NCBI RefSeq assembly: GCF_016587355.1
Contig: NZ_BNJF01000011.1
Coordinates: 62,001 to 126,000 of the forward strand
Source: Ktedonospora formicarum
GTDB taxonomy: Bacteria > Chloroflexota > Ktedonobacteria > Ktedonobacterales > Ktedonobacteraceae
Length of the DNA stretch: 64,000 nt
Direction of reading: 5' to 3'
The notes under the pieces were generated by a model that did no database searches, had not been told where the DNA came from, and worked only from the letters and a program-made list of their open reading frames with translations. The position numbers were made by a program, and so were the translations under genes. Shown here piece after piece: positions 63,198 to 64,000 of this stretch. The number at the start of each line of letters is the position of its first letter. Within the stretch, counting starts at the first letter, position 1.

Positions 63198-64000
63198 ATC
63201 GGATTGAGCTTGAACCCGAGGCGCAAGCCTTCACAGAAGCGGCTGCCAGGTCACCTTTGCCTTGTACTCTTGGCCCCCAACAGGGGCGGCTCGCCCTCGA
63301 TGAGGCGCAATCTGGCAAGATTCGCAAGCCTTATGTCTATATGAAAGACCTGATCATTACAGCCGATCCAAGAGAGCAGGTAGCACTTCGCATCCTGCGG
63401 CCCCAGAACGCGCAGACACCGCTGCCAGTCATCGTGTATTTCCATGGTGCCGGCTGGGTCTTCGGCAGTCTGCAGACACATGATCGCTTGGTACGCGAAC
63501 TCGCCGTCGGAGTAGGGGCCGCGGTCGTGTTCCCGGTGTATCAACGCAGCCCGGAGGTCCGCTACCCAACGGCCCTTGAGGAATGCTATATGGTGGCACA
63601 GTGGGTCGAGAGATTCGGGCAAGAACATGGCCTGGATGCTGGGCGTCTCGCTGTGGCTGGCGACAGCGTTGGGGGCAACATAGCAACGGTGATCACGAGG
63701 CTCGCCAGGGAGCGTGGGGGGCCAGCCATTCGGCTCCAACTGCTGTTCTACCCGGTGACCGATGCGGCCTTCGATACAGCGTCCTACCGCCAATTTGCCG
63801 AGGGGTACTCCTTGCGGCGCGACACCATGATATGGTTCTGGGATCAGTATACGCGCCATCCTGGCGAGCGCAACGAGATCACGGCCTCGCCGCTTCGAGC
63901 CAGCGTTGAGGAATTGCAAGGACTTCCCCCGGCGCTCATCATCACTGCCGAGGCCGACGTGGTGCGCGATGAGGGGGAAGCCTATGCCAACAAGCTGCGA
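63191..64000 (+). CDS. Alpha/beta hydrolase (hormone-sensitive lipase family), cut by window edge
   Basis: 270 codons visible. HSL-type oxyanion motif YFHGAGWVFGS, nucleophile GDSVGGNIAT, acid Asp in ITAEADVVRDEGEAYANKLR. The catalytic His lies beyond the window. Such enzymes are carboxylesterases of short-chain esters. Starts at ATG 63191 within the duplicated region; the spacing to a ribosome site (TTGAGGAGCCAGGCCC) is good. Confidence 0.85.
   Translation, partial: MTNRIELEPEAQAFTEAAARSPLPCTLGPQQGRLALDEAQSGKIRKPYVYMKDLIITADPREQVALRILRPQNAQTPLPVIVYFHGAGWVFGSLQTHDRLVRELAVGVGAAVVFPVYQRSPEVRYPTALEECYMVAQWVERFGQEHGLDAGRLAVAGDSVGGNIATVITRLARERGGPAIRLQLLFYPVTDAAFDTASYRQFAEGYSLRRDTMIWFWDQYTRHPGERNEITASPLRASVEELQGLPPALIITAEADVVRDEGEAYANKLR

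Overview
The window looks like chromosomal DNA of a Ktedonobacteria-type Chloroflexota (inference). The support is a mix seen in those large, IS-rich genomes: a zinc-ribbon Ser/Thr kinase with a C-terminal WD40-like region, multi-PAS histidine kinases, a MalT-like LuxR regulator, an XRE/NB-ARC regulator, a C-terminal RHS gene, a DUF4132 giant protein, and many IS6, IS4, IS3, ISL3, IS605 and group II intron relics. No rRNA, tRNA or CRISPR array was recognised.

Layout. 1-10.1 kb: IS630 3' end, frameshifted Ser/Thr kinase, decayed and hypothetical membrane genes, an eqolisin-like lipoprotein, a membrane protein, and an RHS gene lacking its 5' part. 10.4-13 kb: multi-PAS histidine kinase. 13.5-20.1 kb: mostly enzymes, all on the minus strand (tautomerase, SDR, two alpha/beta hydrolases of which one is a relic, NmrA-like, DinB, beta-carbonic anhydrase, nitrilase). 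20.4-25.7 kb: histidine kinase/response regulator pair and a LuxR regulator. 25.7-26.9 kb: stacked IS6 copies. 27.1-32.2 kb: DUF4132 protein and a small MoaD/ubiquitin-like partner ending in Gly-Gly. 32.2-40.1 kb: nested mobile DNA, including a tnpB split by an ORF-less group II intron and a second intron relic. 40.2-47.7 kb: serine hydrolase and many broken genes. 47.9-53.7 kb: TetR regulator, alkyltransferase-like protein, MOSC-ferredoxin reductase, monooxygenase, metallo-hydrolase. 53.8-56.6 kb: more relics (kdpA tail, tnpB tail, ISL3, IS6). 56.6-64 kb: truncated NB-ARC regulator, then a plus-strand hydrolase island with a linalool dehydratase/isomerase-like enzyme and an epoxide hydrolase.

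How genes may work together (inference). TetR probably represses itself and the MOSC-reductase, because both promoters have the same two-operator layout with 58 bp spacing. The DUF4132 protein and its Gly-Gly partner are translationally coupled. The RHS C-terminus and the downstream membrane protein may be an effector/immunity pair. The hydrolase island may process terpenoids or epoxides, and a duplicated 215-bp upstream region links its first and last genes.

Caution. At least seven otherwise well-conserved genes are broken by one-base changes that can be placed in short homopolymers. Some of these pseudogenes may be assembly errors rather than decay.
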